Assembly: GCA_021413825.1 (NCBI GenBank) | Contig: JAIOPQ010000096.1 | Coordinates: 1 to 64,000 of the forward strand | Source: Spirochaetia bacterium | Lineage (GTDB): Bacteria > Spirochaetota > Leptospiria > Leptospirales > Leptonemataceae | Length of the DNA: 64,000 nt | Direction: 5' to 3' | Shown: positions 51,336 to 59,891 of the stretch, piece by piece | Numbering within the stretch: the first letter of the stretch is position 1 | Layout of the letters: each line of letters starts with the position of its first letter | Notes under the pieces: model-generated | Seen by the model: only the letters and a program-made list of their open reading frames with translations | Told to the model about the DNA's origin: nothing | Databases searched by the model: none | Made by a program: the position numbers and the translations under genes

Positions 51336-53165
51336 GTGCCTTCGTTCCGATTGAAATTTGCCTTGTTTTTCGTCTGTCTGGCCTTTGCGCTAACTGCGGA
51401 CTCCACCCTTCGGATTTCCTCGTCCGTAGCAGCGATCTCTCCCAATTCAGATGGAATCCAGGACTCCGTGGACTTTAAAATCACAGAGCTCCCCGCTGGC
51501 CTTGATGAACCCATGGACTATTTTCTGAAGATTGAGTCTGACACTGGTGCGGTGCGAGTCTTCCGCGCAGATCTGCGGATGATCAGGCCAGCAAGATCGC
51601 CCTTGAATTTATTCCTTCCCTTCGCCGATTCAGTCCGACCGCTGAGGCTTTTCGAGAAGATTACCTGGGATGGTCGTGATGACTCGGGTAAGATTGTGGC
51701 GGACGGAACCTATAGAGCGCAGGTTGTGATCTTTACACGCGGTGGAGCTTCACAGGGTTCCAATGTAGTTCCAATTCAGGTCAATACGCGCAGACCACAA
51801 CTTCAGTTGAATTCAAATGCGCGTATGCTACTTCGCCCGGTTGGATTGGAAGGCAAGCCAGCTGACTCGATTAACGGACTGATGACAATCAATCAAATTG
51901 CAACGGCAGAGGCTGGAACAGAATTCGTGGGAAGAATTCTCGATGTGAATGGAAACGTAATAGAAGAAAATCGATGGAGCGGTTCCCTCGTTAGCCCTGT
52001 AACGTGGAATGGAAAAAATAAAGAGAATCAAATCGTTCCCTGGGGCAGCTACTCGTACAGACTTTCCGCTCGAACTCCCGCAGGAATTGTGGCCGAGATG
52101 GATTTGCCGGGGCTACTTATCGTGCCCGAGCTGCCATTTATTGATATTCAGCCTGATGAAGCATTTTCGCCTAACGGTGATTCACAAAAAGATAAACTTC
52201 AGATCTTACTTACCATGCAGAACACGGCTTCCAGGAACGGTTTGCGCTCATGGAAGATTGAAATCTTCGCCGATTCCAAACCCGAAGTCGCAATTTACGA
52301 AGTTACTTCGCAGAAACCCATGCCTGGTGTGCTGGTCTGGGACGGCTTAGACAAATCAGGAAGCATAGTGCGCGACGGGGTTTACCGTGTCCGGCTAACC
52401 CTTGAAACTGTAAGTGGAACGTTCGCGTCTTTCCCCAGGTCTTTCCGCGTGGATACAAAGGCACCTGATCTGGACTTGAGCCCCGGAACCTCTGTCTTTT
52501 CACCTGACGGCGATGGTGATAACGAAGAGCTACCGATTCGCGTTTCCATGAAGGACGATTCTGGCATTGATGCCTGGTCGCTGCGCGTGCTCTGTACTCC
52601 GCAAACCGAGAAACGAATTCAGCGTCTTTTGAAATCGTGGCAGGGAGGGACTGTTTCCCCCGAATCAATCGTATGGAATGGAATCGGTGACAATGGCGAG
52701 AGTGTTGAGTCGCTTGAGTTTTTGACAATATGGCTGGAGGCTCGCGATCGAGCAGGCAATCTCAGTGCACCGCGCCTTGCCCGCGTTTCAACCGACATCT
52801 TATTGAGGCCTGTTGTGCCAGGACAACAAGCTCTGATCAGCAGAATTCCAGTGCAGCAGTATTTTGATTCAAAAGCGGAACTTACGAGCGCCGGTGATAG
52901 TGCAATCAGCAATCTGCTTTCTACGCTCAACCGTTACAGACGCTATCAAGTGAGCAGCTTTGTGAATTCTGGAATTGTGGGCTCAGAGGAAGACAATCTT
53001 GATATAACTGAACGGCGGTCGTATTCTGTGTTTAAGCGCATGGAGAAGAGCTGGCCCAGCAAGCTGAAATTTCAGGGGCTGGGTGAGTCAGAAATATTGA
53101 GCACGGCTCCCGATGATTTTACGCAGTATAGAAATGAAAGAATTGAGCTTCAGTTAGTACCATGA
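51336..53165 (+). CDS. FlgD-Ig repeat protein with OmpA-like C-terminus
   Basis: I start at GTG 51336 (609 residues), which gives a signal peptide LKFALFFVCLAFALTADS; upstream sequence in frame is mnmA antisense. The protein has three FlgD-Ig-type segments, each opened by an ISPNSDGIQD-like motif (about residues 35, 270 and 390: AISPNSDGIQDS, AFSPNGDSQKDK, VFSPDGDGDNEE) and containing WDGRDDSGKIVADGTY-type turns. The last 110 residues read as an OmpA-like peptidoglycan-binding domain (YFDSKAELTSAGDSAI, DITERRSYSVFKRM, GLGESEIL ... NERIELQL). This would link an envelope scaffold to peptidoglycan. Its stop overlaps the next start (ATGA). Confidence 0.75.
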   Translation: MPSFRLKFALFFVCLAFALTADSTLRISSSVAAISPNSDGIQDSVDFKITELPAGLDEPMDYFLKIESDTGAVRVFRADLRMIRPARSPLNLFLPFADSVRPLRLFEKITWDGRDDSGKIVADGTYRAQVVIFTRGGASQGSNVVPIQVNTRRPQLQLNSNARMLLRPVGLEGKPADSINGLMTINQIATAEAGTEFVGRILDVNGNVIEENRWSGSLVSPVTWNGKNKENQIVPWGSYSYRLSARTPAGIVAEMDLPGLLIVPELPFIDIQPDEAFSPNGDSQKDKLQILLTMQNTASRNGLRSWKIEIFADSKPEVAIYEVTSQKPMPGVLVWDGLDKSGSIVRDGVYRVRLTLETVSGTFASFPRSFRVDTKAPDLDLSPGTSVFSPDGDGDNEELPIRVSMKDDSGIDAWSLRVLCTPQTEKRIQRLLKSWQGGTVSPESIVWNGIGDNGESVESLEFLTIWLEARDRAGNLSAPRLARVSTDILLRPVVPGQQALISRIPVQQYFDSKAELTSAGDSAISNLLSTLNRYRRYQVSSFVNSGIVGSEEDNLDITERRSYSVFKRMEKSWPSKLKFQGLGESEILSTAPDDFTQYRNERIELQLVP

Positions 53166-53632
53166 AATTGAGCTTCACCTTATTGCTGTTCGTCGCCTGG
53201 ACCGCTGGCTGGGCCGCACCGCTAGATTTTTCAAACTATATTCGCCTGAAGGATGGTAGCACTTTTAAGATCCGCAACGCAAATGACATTATCGGCAAGG
53301 GTAGGCTGATAAGCGTTTCAAAAACAAAAATCCGCTTCCAGTTTGAAATCAACACCAGGGGTCAGAGTATTAAAGGGGACACAACCCTGGTTCAGTTAAA
53401 GTCAGATGCAAAAGACTACGTGCTAGAATTGACCTATGCGGGCACGGTGAATACTGCTGCGGAGAATGCAAAGGAGCAAGTAAAAGCAGATCATTTTCTT
53501 GCAGAGAACGGAATTATTACATTTCATTTCTTAAAAGACCAGCGCTTCTTTCAACTGGCGCGAAACAAAAAGGGTGAATCTACAATTACGACCGACTGGG
53601 GCACAGGAACGATTGTCCCTGATAAGAAATAG
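53162..53632 (+). CDS. hypothetical exported protein coupled to the OmpA-like gene
   Basis: A 156-residue protein with signal peptide MKLSFTLLLFVAWTAGWA. The mature part starts with YIRLKDGSTFKIRNANDIIGKGRL, a small beta domain, and ends in a beta-rich stretch (FFQLARNKKGESTITTDWG). No family recognised. The ATGA overlap with the OmpA-like gene implies shared expression and possibly a shared envelope role. Confidence 0.6.
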   Translation: MKLSFTLLLFVAWTAGWAAPLDFSNYIRLKDGSTFKIRNANDIIGKGRLISVSKTKIRFQFEINTRGQSIKGDTTLVQLKSDAKDYVLELTYAGTVNTAAENAKEQVKADHFLAENGIITFHFLKDQRFFQLARNKKGESTITTDWGTGTIVPDKK

Positions 53633-53690
53633 TCTTTAGAGCAGTCACAGACAACAAGAAAGCGGAATCTGTTCCCCTGGCCCGATTCTC

Positions 53691-54746
53691 CTAATGCCCA
53701 CTGGCACTCAGTGCGGCGTGTAAACTCTCCGCAAATTCCGCTGGCGATTCAAAATGGGGCGCGTGAGCCAGATTATCGAACAGTATGACTTTCGTGCTCG
53801 GTGACTTCAGGGTAGTCGCATAACGTTCTAGAATTTCCACTGGATTGTAATAGTCGAATCGTCCGCTTAACAGAAACACGGGTACATCGATTGACGATGC
53901 TTCCTCAAACAAATTCATCTTAAAGAAATATGGCCTGATGCGCGATGAAGTTCGCCAGATTCCGGGTAAATACGTGATCATATCCATCAGGGAATAGTCC
54001 GGAGAATCGGACATAATTCCACGCAAATATGAATCTTCGTCTTTGCTGTGCGCTCCGTGAAACATCCCAGCAGCAAAGGCATTCAACCATTTGCGGCGGT
54101 TCTGTAAATAAGAGTCCAGCGTGAGAGACTCCGCCTCTTTCTTGAGTTCTGCATCTTTGCTGGCCTGCTGTTGTATGTAGGCGAACGAAAGCTTCGCGCT
54201 CTCTTCTCCACTAATGACTGGACCTATCGCAATGAAGGCATGAAGATTTTCCGGATGTTTGTGCGCTGCAATTGCTCCAATATAGCCACCCCAGGAATGT
54301 CCCATGAGATAGATTTTTGGAACTTTGAACTTTATTTTGAGAAACGTGATCACTTCAAGCGTGTCTGAAACGTAGGTTTCTGGTGAAACGTCACCCATAG
54401 AAAGAGCAAACGATTTGCCTGCACCGCGTTGGTCCCAGTTCACTACCACATAGTTTTTTTCAAGGTCTGAGTAGAATGTCCGTGCGAATCCAATCGATGC
54501 AGCACCAGGGCCGCCGTGTAAAATTAACAGCACAGGTTTTGCTCTATCGTCGCCGCGCATCAATATCCACTGGTTTACTCCGCCGATCTGGACGCGTTCA
54601 AGTGATGAAATCGAATTTTGTCCGAGTTCAGGTGTGCCAAGGGTTTCATGCGATTTGCAAGAAATGAATAGCAGAAATACGCCGAGCAACGCTGAAGTTT
54701 TAAGCCATCTGCTGGTGCTACTATGCGGGAACCTTAGCAAGAACAT
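53691..54746 (-). CDS. alpha/beta-hydrolase lipoprotein (proline-iminopeptidase-like)
   Basis: A 351-residue protein with signal peptide and lipobox FISC (Cys30). The core is an alpha/beta hydrolase of the S33 proline iminopeptidase type: oxyanion motif LILHGGPGAAS (about 73-83), NWDQRGAGKSF (about 104-114), nucleophile GHSWGG (about 148-153, Ser), acid Asp in LSGRFDYYNP near 295 and His in LAHAPHFESP near 328. Ends SASGH. Convergent with 53162 gene, 58 bases apart. It may release N-terminal proline or act as an esterase in the periplasm. Confidence 0.85.
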   Translation of the reverse strand: MFLLRFPHSSTSRWLKTSALLGVFLLFISCKSHETLGTPELGQNSISSLERVQIGGVNQWILMRGDDRAKPVLLILHGGPGAASIGFARTFYSDLEKNYVVVNWDQRGAGKSFALSMGDVSPETYVSDTLEVITFLKIKFKVPKIYLMGHSWGGYIGAIAAHKHPENLHAFIAIGPVISGEESAKLSFAYIQQQASKDAELKKEAESLTLDSYLQNRRKWLNAFAAGMFHGAHSKDEDSYLRGIMSDSPDYSLMDMITYLPGIWRTSSRIRPYFFKMNLFEEASSIDVPVFLLSGRFDYYNPVEILERYATTLKSPSTKVILFDNLAHAPHFESPAEFAESLHAALSASGH

Positions 54747-54830
54747 GCTCCAGGAATCTGAAATTTAACCGAATGGTCGAACGTTAAATATATTTGTTGC
54801 TTTGCGATCAACTGCGAATACTTCCTATCA

Positions 54831-57089
54831 ATGTTTGAGTTCACGCAGAATGCTGTAGGTCGACTTAGCCCGACGATTCTCACCCTTGTAATCGCAGGCT
54901 ACCTTATCTATCGTCACGGATCGGATAAATCCACGTTCTGGTTGACTTGCTATTTTTTGTTGCTGAGTATTTTCAACCTGGCCTATGTTCTGGGCTACTC
55001 CTGGAACGCATTTGCAGGTGGGTACTCGTGGTATCTCGCCTGCGCCATCTCATTTGCCGCAGCCGCCCGTCTTCAGTTTGCCTATGCGTTTCCCGTTTCA
55101 CTCTGGCGCAAGGAAAGTCGCATTGTTCTGGTCATATCATTCGGTGCTGCTCTTCTTGCGCTGGCCGATTATGCGCTTCGCGTTGGCGCTGATTTCAAGT
55201 TTGGCTTTGTGCTCCATGCATACGGCTCAACGTACTCTTCCTTCTGGGTTCCACTCGTAAGTCTGATTTGCTTTGCTGCAAGCATTGTAGTATCCGTGCG
55301 GCGCGTGTGGGCGGTTCGTGCTGCCCCTCGCAAGAAATCGTGGAGAACCCTCTGGAAACAGGACGGGGACTTTCGCGCTACATCATACCTGATTGGAATT
55401 ACCAGCCTTGAAGTTGCCGTTAATATTCTCTATCTCCTGGGCTACAGTCAAATAGTTCGGATTGATCATCTGGCCGAGGCGATGAATGCAATTATCCTTT
55501 TTATTTTCGCGGGGTATGTCCTGGTGCATTCTTCGGCTCCGTCTGGTCGCGCCGGTTTTGTTTCGCGTCTGGTGGGAATCGCGCTGATTTCGCTTTTGCC
55601 AATCGTTCAGATTCTGGGAGGAGTATTTCAAAAACGGGATCTGGACCTGTTCTGGTTGGAAAAGAAGCATCAAACAGAAACCCGGGTAAAGGAATCTTTT
55701 GCACCTGAGCCAATGCCGGTCAAAATCACGAGCGACGGTCAGTTTGATTTTTTCGAAACACCAAGGGGTCGATTCTATTCTGTTCATATGGACGCTCCCG
55801 GGCCAAGGAATCCGGTGGCGTTTGAGTATGCAGAATACCGCGCGCGCATTCATTCCACTGCCGGGATCACAGCCGCAGCCCTTCTGATCGTTTCTCTTTT
55901 CGTGCTTTTGATTTTTCCATTATTGTTTCGAGCGAGCCTCATCCTCCCGCTCCGTTTTCTCCTGGAAGATATCAAGAAAATTGGCCATGTTGATCGGACA
56001 TCCGGTGGAGATGAGATTTCCTTCTTACAGGAATCGTTTCAGAAACTGGCGACCCTTCTACAACAGGCGCGTAAACGCATTCCGGATTTTGTCCCTCACA
56101 TTGAGGAAATGGAACGCCTTGCAGATTTGCAGACCGGGACCATTGCAGTCGGAAATCGCACTGTGATCTATCGAAGTCGGGCTATGCGACGTATGGTGGA
56201 TCAAGTTGAACGATCGCGTGAGTTCAGGTATCCCGTGCTTATCACCGGAGAAACGGGAACAGGGAAGGAGCTCGCAGCGCGAATGGTTCACGGTGCAGAT
56301 CCCGCACCGTTCGTAGCTATAAACTGCGCCGCCTTACCTGAGGCATTGTGGGAATCAGAGGTCTTTGGGCACAAGAAGGGTGCCTTCACGGACGCGCGAA
56401 GCGATCGGAACGGCCGAATTTTGGAGGCCGGAAGCGGTGCAGTCTTCTTTGACGAAATTGGCGAGATGCCTCTGGTGATGCAGGCGAAACTCCTGCGTCT
56501 CTTGCAGGAGAATCAGTTTAGTCCAGTTGGGTCGGATCAGACTCTGACAGCCGCATGCAGATTTGTATTCGCGACCAATCAGAACTTAACGCAGATGGTT
56601 GCGGAAAAGAAATTCAGAAAGGATTTGCTCTATCGCATTCGCGTCTTTCACATTGAAGTGCCAGCCCTGCGCAGTCGCCCGGAAGATATTCCAGAGTTAT
56701 TAAAATTCTTTGTAGAGCGTTTTGCGGAGGAGCATAAGAGGCCTGTTCCGGTGCTTCAACCGGAACTGATCGATGCGGCTGTGCGGTATGGCTGGCCTGG
56801 AAATATTCGGGAAATGGAAAATGCCGTTGTGCGCGCCATGTCTGCGGGAACCAATGAACTGACTGTGGACCACTTTCCAGAAGCTCGCCTTCGCCTGGAT
56901 CTGCAGGCAGAATGGATTCCCGGCGAGTTCAATTACGATGCCGAAATAAAACAATATTCGCGCCGACTGCTTGAGCGAGCACTCGAACTTTCCAATGGAA
57001 ACAAAAGCAAGGCCGCTGAGATTCTTGGAATCAAGCGAACCACTCTGGCATATCGCTTGCGAGATGTTGGTTTGACTGACGATCAGTGA
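54831..57089 (+). CDS. membrane-anchored sigma54-dependent activator (Fis-type)
   Basis: A 752-residue regulator. Residues about 10-340 hold a seven-helix membrane sensor, then a HAMP-like linker (about 345-420). The AAA+ sigma54-interaction domain (about 440-680) has Walker A GETGTGKE (about 472), the sigma54 loop GAFTDA (about 517, variant of GAFTGA), Walker B AVFFDEIGEMP and an Arg finger region. The C-terminus (about 705-750) is a Fis-type helix-turn-helix (SNGNKSKAAEILGIKRTTLAYRLRDVGL). There is no receiver domain, so activation would come directly from the membrane sensor. Just downstream lie two inverted repeats and a sigma54 promoter for a secreted protein gene, its probable target. 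Confidence 0.9.
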   Translation: MFEFTQNAVGRLSPTILTLVIAGYLIYRHGSDKSTFWLTCYFLLLSIFNLAYVLGYSWNAFAGGYSWYLACAISFAAAARLQFAYAFPVSLWRKESRIVLVISFGAALLALADYALRVGADFKFGFVLHAYGSTYSSFWVPLVSLICFAASIVVSVRRVWAVRAAPRKKSWRTLWKQDGDFRATSYLIGITSLEVAVNILYLLGYSQIVRIDHLAEAMNAIILFIFAGYVLVHSSAPSGRAGFVSRLVGIALISLLPIVQILGGVFQKRDLDLFWLEKKHQTETRVKESFAPEPMPVKITSDGQFDFFETPRGRFYSVHMDAPGPRNPVAFEYAEYRARIHSTAGITAAALLIVSLFVLLIFPLLFRASLILPLRFLLEDIKKIGHVDRTSGGDEISFLQESFQKLATLLQQARKRIPDFVPHIEEMERLADLQTGTIAVGNRTVIYRSRAMRRMVDQVERSREFRYPVLITGETGTGKELAARMVHGADPAPFVAINCAALPEALWESEVFGHKKGAFTDARSDRNGRILEAGSGAVFFDEIGEMPLVMQAKLLRLLQENQFSPVGSDQTLTAACRFVFATNQNLTQMVAEKKFRKDLLYRIRVFHIEVPALRSRPEDIPELLKFFVERFAEEHKRPVPVLQPELIDAAVRYGWPGNIREMENAVVRAMSAGTNELTVDHFPEARLRLDLQAEWIPGEFNYDAEIKQYSRRLLERALELSNGNKSKAAEILGIKRTTLAYRLRDVGLTDDQ

Positions 57090-57105
57090 CAAAATGTTGT
57101 CACTG
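57084..57105. promoter_or_regulatory. inverted repeat, candidate activator-binding site 1
   Basis: Perfect 8-base arms CAGTGACA / TGTCACTG around AAATGT, overlapping the stop codon of the sigma54 activator gene. Its centre is about 180 bases upstream of the predicted sigma54 start site (57276), a normal distance for an upstream activator sequence. It contains GACAAAATGTTGTC, similar to site 2. It could also act as a hairpin at the 3' end of the activator mRNA, but no T-run follows. Confidence 0.55.
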
Positions 57106-57126
57106 GCAGTATTTGGTCGGAAATCC

Positions 57127-57138
57127 ACAAACATTTGT
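57127..57138. promoter_or_regulatory. inverted repeat, candidate activator-binding site 2
   Basis: ACAAA-CA-TTTGT palindrome; on the other strand GACAAATGTTTGTG, which shares 10 of 14 positions with the core of site 1. It lies about 143 bases upstream of the predicted sigma54 start. A pair of similar sites fits a dimer or oligomer of a Fis-type activator. Confidence 0.42.
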
Positions 57139-57249
57139 CCGGAAGGGTCGTGGACTGGAATTCGCAAGTACGGCTTGAAATAGACCGTTTTCGAGCCGTT
57201 CTTGATCGAGCCTTGTTTCCAGCAGGCCGATTCATCAATCGCGCAATGC

Positions 57250-57265
57250 TGGCACGGTTGATGCA
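57250..57265 (+). promoter_or_regulatory. sigma54 (-24/-12) promoter
   Basis: TGGCACGGTTGATGCA matches the sigma54 consensus TGGCACGrNNNTTGCW at all but one defined position, with GG (57251-57252) and GC (57263-57264) in exact register. The predicted start is near 57276. It lies between the sigma54 activator gene and the secreted protein gene at 57314 and is the only strong -24/-12 match I noticed in the window's intergenic sequence. Confidence 0.72.
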
Positions 57266-57277
57266 ATAGTCCTCCCA

Positions 57278-57296
57278 CGATCCGATCAACGGATCG
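57278..57296 (+). promoter_or_regulatory. 5'-leader stem-loop
   Basis: CGATCCG-ATCAA-CGGATCG: a perfect 7-bp stem with a five-base loop, starting about two bases after the predicted sigma54 transcript start. A 5'-terminal hairpin of this kind can stabilise an mRNA or bind a regulator. A ribosome site (GGGGGAG) follows at 57304-57310. Confidence 0.45.
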
Positions 57297-57313
57297 AACC
57301 TATGGGGGAGAAA

Positions 57314-58180
57314 ATGAAAAGAGTATTTTGGGGACTTGCAGCCGCGCTTGTCTTGTCCAGTAGCGTTCAAGCAGAGAAGGTCATTTACGTGCACGGCATG
57401 AGTCTGACTGAATCAAACGAGAAATGCCAGGACCAGACAAGTAGTGCTGTTTGCCCGTACTGGGAAACGCATGTGAATGGAGACTATGTCTTTGTTGGAT
57501 ATGACGGACGCAAGAATCCATTTGGTGGCACGGCCGCAAGCGGAAGTGTGCGTTTGCTTCAGATTCTTAACAAGTACTGCAGGAAAGATCAAGGACAGAG
57601 CTGTCGATTGATCGATGATTCTCTGGGCGGTTTTACGGGAGCCGGAACGGTTTCTATGTATAACAAAACAGGAATCTACAACATTCTCTATGCAACGCAA
57701 ATCGTTTCTGCAGAAGGTGGATCTGAAATTGCAAATCTAGGAGATACTGCGATCGATGTTCTGAAACTCGTTTTTAATCTGACAGGTGAAGGAGCGCAGT
57801 CCCTGATTGAATCGCGGGATGCGATCCAGGCTCTGGTAACTACGAGTGCGCGTGGATTGTTTGATCATAATCGAACCAACGGTACGGTTTTCTATCACGT
57901 CAACGCCAACCAGTCGATCTTTATCGCAGATCCATTTCTGCCAGGTACGGATGATTCACTTGTTGCGTTTCACAGTTCATGCGGATATCGTACGGCTGGT
58001 GCATTTCAGAGATGTCAAGGGCAGAAGATTAGAACCTGCGCACTTTGTTTCTGGGAAACGCCAAAACTCGTTACGCCCTGGGACAATCACAAGCAACACC
58101 CGCTGGTACCACTCACTGGTTTCGATGCACCACATGCTAAGGGACATAGTGATGTTACATACCACGGGAAGATTCAGTAA
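57314..58180 (+). CDS. secreted lipase/esterase-like protein
   Basis: 288 residues from ATG 57314, which follows GGGGGAG at good spacing (an in-frame ATG at 57302 overlaps that site). Signal peptide MKRVFWGLAAALVLSSSVQA. The mature protein opens with VIYVHGMS (oxyanion HG motif, His27), and has Ser103 in IDDSLGGFTG, a nucleophile-elbow-like sequence with Asp in place of the usual Gly-x before Ser, then DDSLVAFHSSCGY and C-terminal His residues (APHAKGHSDVTYHG). It has about ten cysteines, suggesting disulfides. No firm family. It has its own sigma54 promoter and terminator, so it is a single regulated unit. Confidence 0.68.
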   Translation: MKRVFWGLAAALVLSSSVQAEKVIYVHGMSLTESNEKCQDQTSSAVCPYWETHVNGDYVFVGYDGRKNPFGGTAASGSVRLLQILNKYCRKDQGQSCRLIDDSLGGFTGAGTVSMYNKTGIYNILYATQIVSAEGGSEIANLGDTAIDVLKLVFNLTGEGAQSLIESRDAIQALVTTSARGLFDHNRTNGTVFYHVNANQSIFIADPFLPGTDDSLVAFHSSCGYRTAGAFQRCQGQKIRTCALCFWETPKLVTPWDNHKQHPLVPLTGFDAPHAKGHSDVTYHGKIQ

Positions 58181-58186
58181 GACTCG

Positions 58187-58215
58187 AATGCCGGCGGAAA
58201 CGCCGGCATTGTTTT
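58187..58215 (+). terminator. rho-independent terminator of the secreted hydrolase-like gene
   Basis: Perfect 10-bp stem AATGCCGGCG / CGCCGGCATT with a GAAA (GNRA) tetraloop and GTTTTA after it, seven bases past the stop codon. Together with the sigma54 promoter it encloses exactly one gene. Confidence 0.88.
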
Positions 58216-58230
58216 ACATCAAAGGACCAG

Positions 58231-59406
58231 GTGCAATATATGAAACAAACTAATAAGAAACTCTTTCTGGCTATCTCAGGAATTTCAATCACGCTCGTTT
58301 TTGTAATCGGTATCCTCATGCTTGCCCAGCCTGCGGACAGTCGCAAGCAATCCATTTTACAATCATCCGCTGACCCAACCAGGGGTGACGATGGAACAAA
58401 TCTACAGGTGGATGCAGAGCAGCTTGTGGCGGACTATCGCGTCTGGGCACAATATCCCCCTAATTCACGACCTTTGCTCGAGTCTCACCAAGATGTAATC
58501 GATTATAAGAAGATTCAAACGGCGTCACAACGCATGCCTGTCAAAGTTGGAGTTGAGTTCAAGGATTCAGGCTATTCCTGCCTGCTCGATCCCAAAACGC
58601 ATTCCGTGTTTCAAGATGAATACATGCATATTTATCTCTTCTGTTCGCGCCATGGAAGTCGGGAACGCGAACCTCTGCGAATTCAGGAAGTCCGCCTGGT
58701 TGGCGTTTCCGGGGATAGAAAAATCCTACCCCCCCCGCCAACCATAAAGGATGATGGGACGTCAGGCGATCAAGTTGCCGGCGATTCTATTTACACAATT
58801 GAGTTTCGTCCGCGCAAAGAAGATTGGGCAGATATGAATTTGACTGTTAATTTTCAAATTGTGTCAGATGGAACGCTCTTTACGCATTCGCTTGCGACGC
58901 ATTTTTTTTCCTCTCCGCAAACACCGGCCAGGTTTACAGGACAGCTAAGTGATAAAGAGCAGGACGGCTCGCTGGTTGTAACTGTAGAACTTACCGTTCT
59001 GACGGCTGGAAACTACACAATCGAAGCTAACTTGATGCATGGAACTGATCCAATTGGCTACGCGCGAAAAGACGCGAAGCTTGCTGTTGGCAAACAAACT
59101 GTAGAGCTGCTGTATTATGGGAAAATCTTGCGCGATCGAGAATTTGAAGGCCCGTACGAAGTATTGGGTTTACGCGGAAGCCTGAGCACGGATGTGATTC
59201 AACCAGAAGATCTTGCCAGGTCGCCTGCGGAAGTGGAACGTTTCCTTGCAAACATTCGCAGTGATCGACCCAATCGAATGCTCATCCCTTATTTTGACAA
59301 AACGTACAAAACGGCTCCGTATCGTCTGGAACAATTCTCTGATCGTGAGTACAATTCCCCTGAGAAAGAACAAAGGATTGCCGACTTAACATCGCTGCAG
59401 CGCTAG
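58231..59406 (+). CDS. hypothetical membrane-anchored beta-domain protein
   Basis: About 388-391 residues. One N-terminal membrane helix (LFLAISGISITLVFVIGILMLAQ, about 11-33) anchors a large external part. Residues about 155-300 have the pattern of choice-of-anchor or bacterial Ig-like domains: IQEVRLVGVSGDRKILPPPPTIKDDGTSGDQVAGDSIYTIEF (in outline, a DDGxxGDxxAxDxxYT calcium-loop-like motif), repeated beta strands, then ELLYYGKILRD. Start is GTG 58231 (after AAAGGA) or ATG 58240. It follows the strong terminator closely, so it needs its own promoter. Family not certain. Confidence 0.6.
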   Translation: MQYMKQTNKKLFLAISGISITLVFVIGILMLAQPADSRKQSILQSSADPTRGDDGTNLQVDAEQLVADYRVWAQYPPNSRPLLESHQDVIDYKKIQTASQRMPVKVGVEFKDSGYSCLLDPKTHSVFQDEYMHIYLFCSRHGSREREPLRIQEVRLVGVSGDRKILPPPPTIKDDGTSGDQVAGDSIYTIEFRPRKEDWADMNLTVNFQIVSDGTLFTHSLATHFFSSPQTPARFTGQLSDKEQDGSLVVTVELTVLTAGNYTIEANLMHGTDPIGYARKDAKLAVGKQTVELLYYGKILRDREFEGPYEVLGLRGSLSTDVIQPEDLARSPAEVERFLANIRSDRPNRMLIPYFDKTYKTAPYRLEQFSDREYNSPEKEQRIADLTSLQR

Positions 59407-59508
59407 ATCTGATTTTGAACTAAGAGCACAACTCCCCTGAAACGGTTGCCGTAAAATCTTTAGTCGTTGCAGGATGTCAGTGAAGGTTAGGCGATCTTTC
59501 GGAAAAAA

Positions 59509-59811
59509 TCAAACTGACCGTTTCCCTGATCGCTTTGTCCTCACACGTCGGTCTCTGATAGCTAGAAGAACGTCCCGATGCCACAGGTAGCTAAGTGCGG
59601 TCAACGGAATACCAAGCGTAAGCGTTACAACCATCGGCCAGGCTGGAACAACACCTTGCACCAAATTCCAGGTCGAAGTAAGCACGGCGCAGGGCAAGAG
59701 GAGGAGCGTCCCCTCCGAGAGGCTTACCATTTTCCAGAATCTATAAGAGGAAATCGTTAATAACGTGGGGCGGTGGAAAAAACGGTAGTGTGGAACTTTC
59801 ATTCTGCTCAC
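59509..59811 (-). CDS. small two-helix membrane protein
   Basis: A 100-residue protein with two membrane helices (GTLLLLPCAVLTSTWNLVQGVV, about 34-55, and PMVVTLTLGIPLTALSYLW, about 58-76) and basic ends (RFFHRP; RRVRTKRSGKR). No family recognised. ATG at 59802 (MKVPHY) is an alternative start. Moderate confidence because of the hydrophobic pattern and positive-inside charge. Confidence 0.45.
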   Translation of the reverse strand: MSRMKVPHYRFFHRPTLLTISSYRFWKMVSLSEGTLLLLPCAVLTSTWNLVQGVVPAWPMVVTLTLGIPLTALSYLWHRDVLLAIRDRRVRTKRSGKRSV

Positions 59812-59891
59812 TGTCCGCGGGTTGGAGAGGACGCCACTCGCCGGCGCCCGCGACGCGGTCGCTCAAAGACTTAGCAAGAAGTCAGGCCCTT

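Noticed and set aside
53695-53715. TGGCAC followed by GC, resembling a sigma54 promoter
   Set aside because: It lies inside the coding end of the hydrolase lipoprotein gene and its GG-GC spacing does not fit the 12-base register.
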